Shown in pieces: positions 50,221 to 59,670 of a stretch of 64,000 nt of DNA. The stretch is from Achromobacter agilis. Lineage in GTDB: Bacteria; Pseudomonadota; Gammaproteobacteria; Burkholderiales; Burkholderiaceae_B. The stretch's first letter is position 1; the number at the start of each line of letters is the position of its first letter. The translations under genes were made by a program, and so were the position numbers. The notes below the pieces were generated by a model, which saw nothing but the letters and a program-made list of their open reading frames with translations, was not told the DNA's origin and did no database searches. The DNA lies in assembly GCF_900496965.1 (NCBI RefSeq), contig NZ_UFQB01000025.1, forward strand, positions 39,967-103,966, written 5' to 3'.

Positions 50221-51543
50221 TTATCGGGTAAATGGGCCCCAAGTCGGTTCACGTATTTCCCCGTTCAGTACCGAAAGCGTCTGCCGTACGCGGCCATCGC
50301 TCGAGACACCCGCAAGCACGCTACGGCCGTTTTGGACTGCGGCGTAAAGGACTTGCATTCCATTTGGCGCAAAGCTCGGGGACTGATCGTCACGACCATC
50401 AGTCAGCAAGGTCTCGGCGCCTGAGGACAGGTTCAACGACGCGATTCGAAACGCGCCGTCGCGTCTTGCAACGTACAGCAGCGTCGATCCGTCGGGGGAA
50501 ATTCGGGGTGAGATGTTGTAACCACCATTAAACGTGAGGCGGCGTGCGTCGCCACCTGTCGAGCCGGTCTGGTAGATCTGCGGCCCGCCGCTGCGGTCAC
50601 TTGTAAAGATAATGGATGCCCCGTCCGGCGTAAAGCTCGGTTCGGTGTCGATGCCCGGAGAACGCGTAATGCGGGTCGGGTTGGAGCCGTCCTTCGCGCC
50701 AACGATGTAAATTTGCGACAAACCATCGCGCGTCAGGGCCACGGCCAGCTTGGAGCCGTCGGGCGACCAGCCGGGGGCGCTGTTGTTGCCCTTGAAGTTG
50801 GCGACGGGTGCGCGGGCGCTGGACGCCAGGTTGTGCACATACACCACCGGCTTGCCGGACTCGAAGCTCACGTAGGCCAGCTTGGAGCCATCGGGTGACC
50901 AGGACGGGGAAATAATGGGTTCACGCGAGCGCAGGGCCACTTGAGGGTTCTGGCCGTCGGCATCGGCCACCTGCAGTTCGTAGGTGGCGCCTTTTTTCAG
51001 CACATACGCGATACGGGTCGAAAACACGCCGCGAACGCCGGTGATCTTCTCGTAGATGCGGTCGGCGATCTGGTGGGCGACCCGGCGTAGTTCCTGCTCG
51101 GTGCCGGAGAACGCCACGCCGTCCAGTTGGCCTTTCTTGACCGTATCGGCCAGGCGGTAGCGGACGTCGTAGCGGCCATCGGCGCCGCGCGAGATGCTGC
51201 CGTAGGCGATGAAGTCGGCACCCTTGGCGCGCCAGTCGTCGTGGGCGATGGGGGAGTCGACGTTCAAGCCGGAGCCTGCCGCGTTGATCAGACGGAACTG
51301 GCCCGTGCGGGTCAGGTCGGCGCGGATCACGTCGGCCAGGGCGCGGCCATGGGTGTCGTCGACGGCAAAGTCGGCGATCGCCACGGGGTACTGGGTGGCT
51401 CCGGTGCCCGAGATATCGACACGCAACTGGGCCTGGGCGGGTTTCATGGCCATCAGGCAGGCCAACGCCAGCATCAGCAGCCCGAGCCCATACGATCGCC
51501 AGAGAGCGAGCTGGGGTACTCGTCGGCTATAAGCGGGAGTCAT
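50221..51543 (-). CDS. tolB: Tol-Pal system beta-propeller protein TolB
   Basis: A 440-residue periplasmic protein with a signal ending MKPAQA. The N-terminal domain (about 35-165) precedes a beta-propeller of PD40 repeats: WSPDGSKLAYVSFESGKP, WSPDGSKLAVALTRDG, FTPDGASIIFTSDRSGG and ISPDGSTLLYVARRDG. It binds Pal and TolA. The ATG at 51543 gives a normal signal peptide. Confidence 0.96.
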   Translation of the reverse strand: MTPAYSRRVPQLALWRSYGLGLLMLALACLMAMKPAQAQLRVDISGTGATQYPVAIADFAVDDTHGRALADVIRADLTRTGQFRLINAAGSGLNVDSPIAHDDWRAKGADFIAYGSISRGADGRYDVRYRLADTVKKGQLDGVAFSGTEQELRRVAHQIADRIYEKITGVRGVFSTRIAYVLKKGATYELQVADADGQNPQVALRSREPIISPSWSPDGSKLAYVSFESGKPVVYVHNLASSARAPVANFKGNNSAPGWSPDGSKLAVALTRDGLSQIYIVGAKDGSNPTRITRSPGIDTEPSFTPDGASIIFTSDRSGGPQIYQTGSTGGDARRLTFNGGYNISPRISPDGSTLLYVARRDGAFRIASLNLSSGAETLLTDGRDDQSPSFAPNGMQVLYAAVQNGRSVLAGVSSDGRVRQTLSVLNGEIREPTWGPFTR

Positions 51544-51559
51544 ATTCTTCAATCTCCTG

Positions 51560-52675
51560 TCAATCATACATTCTGTACACAACGTCAATAATGGGTTCGT
51601 AGCGGCCCGTCGAGGGCTTCGGGAAGGGGTTGCAGCGGCGGATGCCGGTTTCGACCGCGCGGTCGAAGCCGGCATTGCCCGAAGAACTGGTCAACGTCAC
51701 GCCGTTGACTTTCCCGTCGGAACCTAACTGTACCCGGTATTGTGCCGTGGGATTTTCCGATCCGCTGCGGGGCGGGGGCGGATAAGCCACCCCTGGCTGC
51801 ACGCAGGCCCGGACCTTGGCGCCATAGCCGCTGTCGCGACCGCCGCCTGCCTGGTTGCGGTCGGCCGTGCCGCCGGGAATGCCCGCGGCGCCCATGGCGT
51901 CGTTGCGGAACGCGTCCTTCAGCGCCTTGTCGGCGGCGGCCTTCTTGGCGGCCTCTTCCTTGGCCTTTTTCTCGGCAGCGGCCTTCTTCTCGGCGGCTAC
52001 CTTTTCGGCGGCGGCCTTCTCTTCGGCAGCCTTTTCAGCCGCCGCCTTCTCGGCAGCCGCCTTTTCCGCGGCGGCCTTCTTGGCGGCGTTGTCCTTGGCT
52101 TTCTTCTCGGCAGCCGCCTTGTCGGCAGCGGCTTTCTCGGCCGCGGCCTTGTCGGCGGCAGCCTTTTCAGCGGCCTGGCGTTCCTGTTCGAGGCGCTTTT
52201 TCTCTTTCAGTTCGGCCTGCTTGCGCTCTTCCTCGATGCGCGCCTTTTCTTTGGCGGCTTCGGCGGCCTGACGCACCTTTTCCTCTTCTTCGCGCTTCTT
52301 CTTGGCTTCCTGGAGCGCGATTTCGGGGTCGACCTCCTCGGTCTTGGGCTGCGCCTCGGGTTCAGGCTCGGGCGGAGGGGGCGGCGGAGGCGGCGGCTCG
52401 GGCGCCTTTTCAGGCTCGGGCGCCGGCTGCGGCTTGGGTTGCGGCTTGGGAGGTTCGGGCTGGGGCGTGGGTGGCGGCGAGACGGGCGAATTGCCGTCCG
52501 CCCAGAGTTCCACCTGCACGGGGCCGGGGTTCTCCGAGCGCCAGTTCACGCCAAAGATCAAGACGATCAGCAGCAGCAAGTGCACCGCCACGGCCAGCAG
52601 CAATGCCTTCCGGTTGTCGTGGTTGGGCGGGGGGGCTGGGGGGCCGCTGCGGTGTCGAATAATGGGTGGCGTCAT
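51560..52675 (-). CDS. tolA: TolA, energy-transducing protein of the Tol-Pal system
   Basis: A 371-residue protein. One N-terminal helix (ALLLAVAVHLLLLIVLIFGV, about 24-43) anchors it in the inner membrane. A proline-rich stretch (about 65-105) follows, then a long Ala/Lys/Glu-rich helical domain (about 115-255) and a C-terminal globular domain with the single-cysteine CVQPGV and CNPFPKPS regions. It spans the periplasm and transmits force from TolQR to TolB/Pal. Confidence 0.94.
   Translation of the reverse strand: MTPPIIRHRSGPPAPPPNHDNRKALLLAVAVHLLLLIVLIFGVNWRSENPGPVQVELWADGNSPVSPPPTPQPEPPKPQPKPQPAPEPEKAPEPPPPPPPPPEPEPEAQPKTEEVDPEIALQEAKKKREEEEKVRQAAEAAKEKARIEEERKQAELKEKKRLEQERQAAEKAAADKAAAEKAAADKAAAEKKAKDNAAKKAAAEKAAAEKAAAEKAAEEKAAAEKVAAEKKAAAEKKAKEEAAKKAAADKALKDAFRNDAMGAAGIPGGTADRNQAGGGRDSGYGAKVRACVQPGVAYPPPPRSGSENPTAQYRVQLGSDGKVNGVTLTSSSGNAGFDRAVETGIRRCNPFPKPSTGRYEPIIDVVYRMYD
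51915..52290. repeat. imperfect short tandem repeats encoding the TolA helical domain
   Basis: Repeated units related to AAAEKAAADKAAAEKA (minus strand) give strong local repetition. The bounds are approximate. Such repeats in tolA vary in length by recombination or slippage between strains. Confidence 0.65.
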
Positions 52676-52714
52676 GAGCGTTGCATGCCGGCGGCGCCGG
52701 CGGAAGGCGTCGCG

Positions 52715-53173
52715 TTAGCGTTTTTTCGCGGGTGCGGGCTGGGGGGCGCCGGAGGATTGGTCCACCAGCAGACCCAGGCGGGTGATGCCGTTGGTGCGCA
52801 ATTCGTCCATGACCTTGACCACTGTCTCGTACGGCACCTTGCCGTCGGCGGCGATGACCACCGGCGTTTCGGCCGTGATGCGCGAGCGCACTTGCGCCAC
52901 CAGCTCGGGGCGCGCGATGTCCTGCGGGGTAGCGCCGGGTTCGCGCATGCGCAGGGCGAGCTTGCCGTCTTCCGAAATCTGGACTTCCAGCGGCTTGACC
53001 GGCACCTCGGAGGCGGCGCCTACCGAGGGCAGTTGGATCAGGCCGGGCGTAATGAGGGGGGCGGTCACCATGAAGATGACCAACAGCACCAGCATGACGT
53101 CGATGTACGGCACCACGTTGATGTCGGCCTTCATGCGGCGGCCGGACCTGCCGCGTGAGCTTACCGAAGGCAT
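52715..53173 (-). CDS. tolR: TolR/ExbD-family protein
   Basis: A 152-residue inner-membrane protein with one helix carrying the essential aspartate (INVVPYIDVMLVLLVIFMVTAP) and a periplasmic domain (KPLEVQISEDGKLALRMRE onwards). With TolQ it forms the proton-driven motor. Its ATG overlaps the tolQ stop by one base (TAATG). Confidence 0.95.
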   Translation of the reverse strand: MPSVSSRGRSGRRMKADINVVPYIDVMLVLLVIFMVTAPLITPGLIQLPSVGAASEVPVKPLEVQISEDGKLALRMREPGATPQDIARPELVAQVRSRITAETPVVIAADGKVPYETVVKVMDELRTNGITRLGLLVDQSSGAPQPAPAKKR

Positions 53174-53853
53174 TAGCGTACCTGCCGTTGCAGAATGTTC
53201 AGGAATTCATCGACGAAGCTGTCGAAACGGATCGAGATGCGGTCGATGTCGTTGGTGAAGCGGTTGTAGGCGACGACGGCCGGGATGGCGGCGAACAGGC
53301 CGATGGCGGTGGCGATCAGCGCTTCCGCGATGCCGGGCGCCACGGAGGCCAGCGTGGCCTGCTGCATGTTCGACAGGCCGATGAAGGCGTGCATGATCCC
53401 CCAGACCGTGCCCAGCAGGCCGATGTACGGCGATACGGAGCCGGCGGAGGCCAGGAAGTTCAGGTGCGATTCCAGCGAGTCCATTTCGCGCTGGTAGGCG
53501 GCGCGCATGGCGCGGCGCGGACCGTCCAGCAGCGCGGTGGCGTCGCCGTTGGCGTTGCCGCGGCGGGCCTTCAGGAATTCGGTCATGCCGGCATCGAAGA
53601 TACGGGCGAGGGCGCCTTGCTCATCGCGGCGCGAAGCCACGGCCTGCTGCAGCATGGACAGGTCGCCGCCCGACCAGAAGTCGTCTTCGAAACGGCGGGT
53701 CTGGGCATGGGCGCGCTTGATGGCCAGGCGCTTGGCGAAGATGTAGGTCCAGGACATGATCGAGATGCCCAACAGCATCAGCATGATCAGCTGGACCGGC
53801 ACGCTGGCGTGGGTGATCAGCGAAAGCAACGACATGTCGTTGGTGACTTGCAT
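53173..53853 (-). CDS. tolQ: TolQ/ExbB-family proton channel protein
   Basis: A 226-residue membrane protein with three helices (VQLIMLMLLGISIMSWTYIF, SVSPYIGLLGTVWGIMHAFI, PGIAEALIATAIGLFAAIPA). The conserved Thr residues of the channel are in the second and third helices. It forms the motor with TolR and is 2 bases after ybgC. Confidence 0.96.
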   Translation of the reverse strand: MQVTNDMSLLSLITHASVPVQLIMLMLLGISIMSWTYIFAKRLAIKRAHAQTRRFEDDFWSGGDLSMLQQAVASRRDEQGALARIFDAGMTEFLKARRGNANGDATALLDGPRRAMRAAYQREMDSLESHLNFLASAGSVSPYIGLLGTVWGIMHAFIGLSNMQQATLASVAPGIAEALIATAIGLFAAIPAVVAYNRFTNDIDRISIRFDSFVDEFLNILQRQVR

Positions 53854-53855
53854 GG

Positions 53856-54278
53856 TTATTCCTGAATGAATTCCAGTTTGGCGCGGACGTCAGCCGGCAA
53901 TTCCGCCGGCCGCATGTGAATGGCATCGACGCAACAGACTTGGATATTGCCTTCGGCAAGCAGTTCCCCGTCGCGTTCCGCGCGCTGCGCGAAGTGTATC
54001 GAAGCGCGGCCCAGTCGTGTGACTCGGCTGCGTATGGTAAGCAAATCGTCCAGTCTGGCCGGCTTCCGGTAGGACATGTCCAGCGCGCGGACAACGAACA
54101 GCCGTTGCTCGCTGGCGGCCAGGCCGGACTGGTTGACTCCCAGGTCGCGCAGCCATTCGGTGCGGGCGCGTTCCAGGAATTTCAAGTAGTTGGCATAGAA
54201 AACCACCCCGCCCGCGTCCGTGTCTTCGTAGTAGACACGGACTTGCAGGATGGATTCGGGGGACTTCGGGTCGGTCAC
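53856..54278 (-). CDS. ybgC: YbgC, Tol-Pal-associated acyl-CoA thioesterase
   Basis: A 140-residue hot-dog fold protein with the catalytic motif RVYYEDTDAGGVVFYANYLKF. Family members hydrolyse short-chain acyl-CoA or acyl-ACP and bind the acyl carrier protein. The start is a GTG at 54278, as no in-frame ATG lies before the catalytic motif. It is the first gene of the Tol-Pal operon, about 58 bases after proS. Confidence 0.93.
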   Translation of the reverse strand: MTDPKSPESILQVRVYYEDTDAGGVVFYANYLKFLERARTEWLRDLGVNQSGLAASEQRLFVVRALDMSYRKPARLDDLLTIRSRVTRLGRASIHFAQRAERDGELLAEGNIQVCCVDAIHMRPAELPADVRAKLEFIQE

Positions 54279-54336
54279 GATACGGATAGGCAGATTTCGG
54301 GGTCGGGACGCGGGAAGTCCGTAGTTACTATAAGGT

Positions 54337-56067
54337 TTACAGGGTGTCGAGTTTCGTCAGCACCGCTTCCAGCGCGGACTCTACCGGAATCTTGGCTGCT
54401 TCGGTTTCCCGACGGGCCTGCAATTCCACCACACCATCGTTCAGGCCGCGTTCTCCAACTGTTACACGCAGCGGCGCGCCGATCAATTCCCACTCGGCAA
54501 ACATCACGCCCGGGCGGGCATCGCGGTCGTCCAGGATGACGTCGACGCCGCGCGCCAGCAGGGATTCGTAGAGATTCTGAGCGGTGTCACGCACCGTTTC
54601 ACTTTTGCCCCAGCCCACCGGGCAGATTACTACCTCGAAGGGCGCGATCGCGCGGGGCCAGATGATGCCGCGGGCATCGTGGTTCTGCTCGATCGCGGCG
54701 CCCACGATGCGGGTTACGCCGATACCGTAGCAGCCCATTTCCAGCACCGCCGGTTTGCCGGTTTCGTCCAGGAAGGTGGCCTTGAGGGCTTCCGAGTACT
54801 TCTTGCCCAGATAGAAAACGTGGCCCACTTCGATGCCGCGCTGGATGGAGAGGGTGCCCTTGCCGTCCGGCGAGGGATCGCCCGCGACGACGTTGCGCAG
54901 GTCGGCCACCTGCTCCGGCTCGGGCAGGTCGCGGCCCCAGTTCACGCCCTGGATGTGGAAATCTTCCTTGTTGGCGCCGCAGACGAAGTCAGCCATGTTG
55001 GCCACGGTACGGTCGGCGATGACGTGCACGGGCCGGGCGGTCTTGACCGGGCCCAGGTAGCCCGGCTTGCAGCCGAACGACTCGACGATCTCGCTTTCCG
55101 TTGCGAAGCGGAAGCCGCTCAGGCCGGGCAGCTTGCCTGCCTTGATCTCGTTGAGCTCGTGGTCGCCGCGCAGCAGCAGCAGCCAGATGTCGACCTGGCC
55201 CTTTTCGCCGTCGGTGGCCAGAACGATGGATTTGATCGTGCGCTCCAGCGGCAGGCCCAGCAGGCGGGCCACGTCCTCGCACTTGGCCGCGCCCGGCGTG
55301 GGCACGTCGGCCATGGCCTCGGTGGGTTCGCCGCGCGTGGCGTACAGCGCAGGCGCCTCGGCCAGCTCGATGTTGGCGGCGTAGTCGGAGTCGGCGTTGT
55401 AGACCAGCAGGTCTTCGCCGGTCTCGGCGATCACCTGGAATTCGTGGCTGCGGGTGCCGCCGATCGAGCCCGTGTCTGCCGCCACCGCGCGGAATTCCAG
55501 GCCCAGGCGGCCGAAAATGCGCATGTAGGCGTTGAACATGACGTCGTAGCTGCGCTGGGCGCCGGCTTCGTCGCGGTCGAAGGAGTAGGCGTCCTTCATG
55601 GTGAATTCGCGGCCGCGCATCAGGCCGAAGCGCGGGCGGCGTTCGTCCCGGAACTTGGTCTGGATGTGATAGAAGTTGACCGGCAACTGGCGGTAGCTGT
55701 GGATTTCATTGCGGGCGATGTCCGTAATGACTTCCTCGGATGTGGGCTGCAGCACGAAATCGCGCTGGTGCCGGTCCTTGATGCGCAGCAGCTCGGCGCC
55801 GTACTGTTCCCAGCGCCCCGATTCCTGCCAGAGCTCCGCCGGCTGGACCACCGGCATCAACAGCTCGATGGCGCCCGCGGCGTTCATTTCCTCGCGGACG
55901 ATGGCCTCGACCTTGCGGATGACTTTCAGCCCCAGGGGCATGTAGGTGTAGATGCCGCCCGCGAGCTTGCGGATCATGCCGGCCCGGGTCATCAGCTGGT
56001 GGCTGGCGACTTCGGCCTCGGAGGGGGCTTCTTTGAGGGTGTTGATGTGGTAGTTGGATGCGCGCAT
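54337..56067 (-). CDS. proS: prolyl-tRNA synthetase
   Basis: A 576-residue class II enzyme of bacterial type. Motif 1 is around [20 protein letters not shown], motif 2 [23 protein letters not shown] and motif 3 [17 protein letters not shown]. An editing (INS) domain lies between motifs 2 and 3 ([20 protein letters not shown]). A C-terminal anticodon-binding domain completes it. It is divergent from rppH. Confidence 0.97.
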   Translation of the reverse strand: MRASNYHINTLKEAPSEAEVASHQLMTRAGMIRKLAGGIYTYMPLGLKVIRKVEAIVREEMNAAGAIELLMPVVQPAELWQESGRWEQYGAELLRIKDRHQRDFVLQPTSEEVITDIARNEIHSYRQLPVNFYHIQTKFRDERRPRFGLMRGREFTMKDAYSFDRDEAGAQRSYDVMFNAYMRIFGRLGLEFRAVAADTGSIGGTRSHEFQVIAETGEDLLVYNADSDYAANIELAEAPALYATRGEPTEAMADVPTPGAAKCEDVARLLGLPLERTIKSIVLATDGEKGQVDIWLLLLRGDHELNEIKAGKLPGLSGFRFATESEIVESFGCKPGYLGPVKTARPVHVIADRTVANMADFVCGANKEDFHIQGVNWGRDLPEPEQVADLRNVVAGDPSPDGKGTLSIQRGIEVGHVFYLGKKYSEALKATFLDETGKPAVLEMGCYGIGVTRIVGAAIEQNHDARGIIWPRAIAPFEVVICPVGWGKSETVRDTAQNLYESLLARGVDVILDDRDARPGVMFAEWELIGAPLRVTVGERGLNDGVVELQARRETEAAKIPVESALEAVLTKLDTL

Positions 56068-56090
56068 GTTTAAAGGTGGCAGCAGATACG

Positions 56091-56096
56091 TATAAT
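56091..56096 (+). promoter_or_regulatory. TATAAT element in the proS/rppH divergent region
   Basis: A consensus TATAAT lies 37 bases before the rppH ATG in a 65-base spacer. A poor -35-like TTTAAA (56069-56074) is 16 bases upstream. It is probably the rppH promoter. The minus strand also has ATTATA words that could serve proS. Confidence 0.4.
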
Positions 56097-56132
56097 CGAC
56101 CGTAATTGTATTGAATTCGGTGGGGGTGGCCC

Positions 56133-56705
56133 ATGCTTGACCGCGAAGGCTACCGCCCCAATGTCGGCATCATTCTCGTCAACAGCAGAAACGAGGTCTT
56201 TTGGGGCAAGCGTATCAGGGAACATGCATGGCAGTTCCCCCAGGGCGGCATCAAATATGGCGAAAGCCCGGTGCAGGCCATGTATCGCGAACTCCATGAA
56301 GAGGTGGGCTTGAAGCCCGAGCATGTCCGTATTTTGGGGCGTACACGCGATTGGTTACGTTATAACGTGCCCGATCACTTCGTCCGGCGTGAGTGGCGTG
56401 GCCACTATAAAGGACAAAAGCAGATTTGGTTCTTGTTGCGCCTCGTAGGACGCGACAGCGACGTTTGCCTGCGCGCGACGCAGCATCCGGAGTTCGATGC
56501 CTGGCGCTGGAGCCAGTATTGGGTGCCCCTGGATGCCGTGATCGAGTTCAAGCGCGACGTCTACACGCAGGCGTTGAACGAGTTGTCGGCTATCCTCTTT
56601 CGGCGGCATCACGAAACCCGCTACTTGCGCCAGCGGGTGCACGGACAGCGGGCGTCAGAGAATTTGCCCGAAGGAACGGACGGTCATGCGCATATTGTTG
56701 GTTGA
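56133..56705 (+). CDS. rppH: RNA pyrophosphohydrolase
   Basis: A 190-residue Nudix hydrolase ([20 protein letters not shown]). The Nudix box is [23 protein letters not shown], and [15 protein letters not shown] follows. It removes pyrophosphate from 5'-triphosphate RNA ends, which starts mRNA decay. Its 3' end overlaps the response regulator start by 20 bases. Confidence 0.94.
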   Translation: MLDREGYRPNVGIILVNSRNEVFWGKRIREHAWQFPQGGIKYGESPVQAMYRELHEEVGLKPEHVRILGRTRDWLRYNVPDHFVRREWRGHYKGQKQIWFLLRLVGRDSDVCLRATQHPEFDAWRWSQYWVPLDAVIEFKRDVYTQALNELSAILFRRHHETRYLRQRVHGQRASENLPEGTDGHAHIVG

Positions 56706-57381
56706 AGACGAACGGGACATGGCGTCCTGGTTGATGCGCGCGCTCGCCCAGAGCGGGTTCGTGCCGGATCACGCGGCGGACGCCCGGACGGCCGAGGCCT
56801 TCATGGCGGGCACGGAATACGACGCCATCGTCATGGACCTGCGCCTGCCCGACAAGCACGGGCTGGTGGTCCTGCGCGAAATGCGCAACCGCGACGACCG
56901 CACCCCGGTCTTGCTGCTGACCGCGCAGGGCGCCCTGCAGGACCGCGTGCGGGGCCTGAACCTCGGCGCGGACGATTTCCTGACCAAGCCGTTCGCCCTG
57001 GAAGAACTGGAAGCGCGGCTCACCGCCCTGGTGCGCCGCAGCCGCGGCCGCCAGCATCCGCGACTGCAGTGCGGCTCGCTCTCGTACGACAGCGAAAGCC
57101 GCGCGTTCACCCTGGACGGCTCCCTGCTGTTCCTGACCCCGCGCGAACACGCCGCCCTGGCGGCGCTGCTGACCCGCAGCGGCTATCCGGTAGACAAGTC
57201 GCAACTGTTCGGCAAGGTTTTCACGCACGACAGCGAAGCCAATCCCGATGCCATCGAAGTCGTGCTGCACCGGTTGCGCAAGAAGCTGGCCGGCAGCGAC
57301 GTGCGCATCGTGACGGTCCGCGGGCTGGGCTACATGCTGGAAAGCGTGGCCAGCGAGTCCGCGGAATCCTCGGGCACATAG
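56686..57381 (+). CDS. tctD: TctD/BctD-like response regulator (OmpR family)
   Basis: A 231-residue regulator. The receiver domain has the acidic pair in [10 protein letters not shown], the phospho-Asp in [16 protein letters not shown] and the lysine in DDFLTKPF; a C-terminal winged helix contains [15 protein letters not shown] and [18 protein letters not shown]. With the kinase downstream and tctBA further on, it matches TctD, called BctD in B. pertussis, which controls citrate or tricarboxylate uptake. Its start overlaps rppH. Confidence 0.88.
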   Translation: MRILLVEDERDMASWLMRALAQSGFVPDHAADARTAEAFMAGTEYDAIVMDLRLPDKHGLVVLREMRNRDDRTPVLLLTAQGALQDRVRGLNLGADDFLTKPFALEELEARLTALVRRSRGRQHPRLQCGSLSYDSESRAFTLDGSLLFLTPREHAALAALLTRSGYPVDKSQLFGKVFTHDSEANPDAIEVVLHRLRKKLAGSDVRIVTVRGLGYMLESVASESAESSGT

Positions 57382-57441
57382 CCACCGGAAGGCGCCTGGC
57401 ATGGCTATCCGAATGCGCTCCCGTCCCGGCGCGAAGCGCCC

Positions 57442-58974
57442 GTGAGCCTCAAGCTGCCGGGGCTTCCGCGGGTCGGCATTCGCGCGCTGCTGATCATCCT
57501 GTTGCTGCCGGGCGTGGTGGTGCTGCTGGTCGTGGACAGCCTGAACGACTACCGCACGCTGTCGGAGATCACCAACGAAGCCTACGACAGCGCGCTCGTC
57601 GAGCCTGCCCGCGTCCTGGAAAGCAGCCTGGAGTTCACGCCCGAGGGCAACCTGCAGGTCGCCACGCCGCTCTACGCGCAGGTGATGCTCGAATCCCGGG
57701 CGGGCCTGCGTAAGTACTTCCGCATCGAAGAAATCGATCCGCCCCTGCCAGACGGCTCGCCCGTGCCCAAAGGCCAGGGCAAGACCTTGCTGGGCATGCC
57801 GGAAATGCCCCGCCCGCCCAATTGGCCGCGTTCCAATGGCCAGCCCGTTTTCTACGACAGCGTCTACCGCAACGATCCCGTGCGGGTCGTCTCGGTGGTG
57901 CGCGACCTGTACTACCAGGGGCAGCATCGCCAGGTGCTGGTTGTCGTGGCCGAAAGCACCGGCAAGCGTATCGAGGCCGAGAACCGCGCCCGGCGCCAGG
58001 AAATCCTGCGCGATACCCGCATGCTGGCGCTGGTGGTGCTGCTGGTTTGGTGGGGCGTGTCCTGGGCGCTGAAGCCGTTGCGGCGGCTGCGCAACGACAT
58101 CCGCGGCCGCCGCCCTGACGACCTGACCCCGCTGGACGCATCGCGCGTGCCCAGCGAAGTGGCGCCGCTCGTCGACGCCGTCAACCACCATATCGCGCGC
58201 TACCGCCGGGTGCTGGATGAACAGTCGCATTTCCTGGCAGACGCGTCCCACCAATTGCGCACGCCGCTGGCCATCATGCTGACGCAGGCGCAGTATGCGC
58301 TGCGTGAGCGCGATCCGGCGCGGGCGCAGGAAGGCTTGCGCGCCATCGTCGATCAACTGGGCCGCACGCGCCGCCTTACCGAACAGCTGCTGTCGCTGGC
58401 GCACGCCAACCAGGCCGACCAACTGCCGAGGCAGCTGCTCGACATGAACGCCGTGTCGCGCGAAGTGGTGCTGCAGTACCTGCCGCTGGCGCACGAAAAG
58501 CAGCAGGACCTCGGTTGGGTGCAGGCCGGTTCCGAAGCGGGGCTGGAAACACCCGTGCCGGTCTCGGGCAACGAGGCCGAGCTGCACGAGGCGCTGTCGA
58601 ACCTGGTGCACAACGCTATCCACTACGCACCCGCGGGCGCGCGTATCACCGTGTCGGTCTGCCGCGTGGAGAGTCGCGCGGAGGTCGCCGTGTCCGACAA
58701 CGGACCCGGGCTGGAGCCGGTGCTGCGCATGCGCGCCTTCTCGCGTTTCGAGCGGGTCGGCACCGACAAGCCGGTGACCTCCTCGGGGTCGGGCCTGGGG
58801 CTGGCGATCGCGCGCGCCTACGCGCGCCGCAACGACGGCGATATCGAACTGCGCGACGGCGAGCGCAATGCGCAGGGCGGCGTCGGCCTGGCTTCCGTGC
58901 TGTGGCTGCCCGTCGCCTCGACGGTCTCGCAGTATCCGCGCCCGCTCGACGTCGAGCTCAAGGGCGACCAATAG
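57442..58974 (+). CDS. tctE: TctE/BctE-like sensor histidine kinase
   Basis: A 510-residue kinase. Two membrane helices (about 13-32 and 190-210) bound a periplasmic sensor of the 2CSK_N type. A linker leads to HisKA with the phospho-His in FLADASHQLRTPLAIML, followed by the N box ALSNLVHNAIHYAP, G1 VSDNGPGLE and G2 GSGLGLAIARAYA. Translation starts at a GTG (57442). It pairs with the regulator gene upstream. Confidence 0.9.
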   Translation: MSLKLPGLPRVGIRALLIILLLPGVVVLLVVDSLNDYRTLSEITNEAYDSALVEPARVLESSLEFTPEGNLQVATPLYAQVMLESRAGLRKYFRIEEIDPPLPDGSPVPKGQGKTLLGMPEMPRPPNWPRSNGQPVFYDSVYRNDPVRVVSVVRDLYYQGQHRQVLVVVAESTGKRIEAENRARRQEILRDTRMLALVVLLVWWGVSWALKPLRRLRNDIRGRRPDDLTPLDASRVPSEVAPLVDAVNHHIARYRRVLDEQSHFLADASHQLRTPLAIMLTQAQYALRERDPARAQEGLRAIVDQLGRTRRLTEQLLSLAHANQADQLPRQLLDMNAVSREVVLQYLPLAHEKQQDLGWVQAGSEAGLETPVPVSGNEAELHEALSNLVHNAIHYAPAGARITVSVCRVESRAEVAVSDNGPGLEPVLRMRAFSRFERVGTDKPVTSSGSGLGLAIARAYARRNDGDIELRDGERNAQGGVGLASVLWLPVASTVSQYPRPLDVELKGDQ

Positions 58975-59016
58975 CGCCTCCGCAAGCCGCTTTCACCGCT
59001 ACTTACACATGCGCTT

Positions 59017-59056
59017 CGCCTTCCAGTCAGGGATTACCCCTGGATTCAGGAAGGCG
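59017..59056 (+). other. nested hairpin in the tctE-tctB gap
   Basis: CGCCTTCC and GGAAGGCG (perfect 8-bp outer stem) enclose CAGGG-ATTAC-CCCTG. No U-run follows. It lies in the 216-base gap between tctE and tctB and could act in control of tctBA (RNA structure) or as an mRNA boundary. No gene was seen in the rest of the gap. Confidence 0.45.
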
Positions 59057-59190
59057 ACAGCGCGCAGAAAGCGAATTCGCAGCTTCCTTCCGTAATCTGC
59101 GCTCCGGCCTGTCGTCAGGGGCCGGGTGGCGTCCGTCCGGGGCGGCACATCGAGGGCCGGCATGTGCCCTGCACCAGGAAGGAGGATGAC

Positions 59191-59664
59191 GTGCAAAAAA
59201 CAATCAATAGGAAGGACTACTACGGCGGAGCGCTGATGGTCCTCATCGGGCTGGGGGCGATCTACGGCGGCACCGACTATCACATCGGTACGCTCAGCCA
59301 CATGGGCCCAGGCTTCTTCCCGGCGGCGCTGGGCGGCTTGCTGGCGTTGACCGGCGTGTTGATCGCGATATCGGCGCGGTCGGGCGAAGCCACCCCGCCG
59401 GCGCCCGGCGACGGCCACGCCCACGGGCTGCCCGACTTGCGCGGCGGGGCCTGCATTCTGCTGGGCATCCTGGCCTTCCTGCTGCTGGGTCACTACGGCG
59501 GCTTGCTGCCGGCCACGTTCGCCATCGTATTCATCTCGGCGCTGGGCGACCGCAAGAACACGATCAAGCAGGCGTTCCTGCTGTCGATCTCCATGGTCGC
59601 TATCGCGGTCGTCGTTTTCTGGTGGGCGCTGCAACTGCAGCTGCCGCTGTTTCGCTGGGGTTGA
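59191..59664 (+). CDS. tctB: tripartite tricarboxylate transporter small membrane subunit
   Basis: A 157-residue protein with four helices (YYGGALMVLIGLGAIYGGTD, GFFPAALGGLLALTGVLIAI, GGACILLGILAFLLLGHYGG, AFLLSISMVAIAVVVFWWAL). It is the small partner of TctA. A strong GGAGG ribosome binding site 7 bases upstream fixes a GTG start at 59191. tctA follows 6 bases after the stop. Confidence 0.92.
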   Translation: MQKTINRKDYYGGALMVLIGLGAIYGGTDYHIGTLSHMGPGFFPAALGGLLALTGVLIAISARSGEATPPAPGDGHAHGLPDLRGGACILLGILAFLLLGHYGGLLPATFAIVFISALGDRKNTIKQAFLLSISMVAIAVVVFWWALQLQLPLFRWG

Positions 59665-59670
59665 AGCGCC

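Noticed and set aside
51915..52290. repetitive DNA that might suggest a tandem-repeat or CRISPR-like array
   Set aside because: The repeats are short, unspaced and in frame; they encode the Ala/Lys-rich helix of TolA. No repeat-spacer pattern exists anywhere in the window.
56590..58971. 793-residue open frame on the minus strand
   Set aside because: Antisense of tctD and tctE; no start context or domain.
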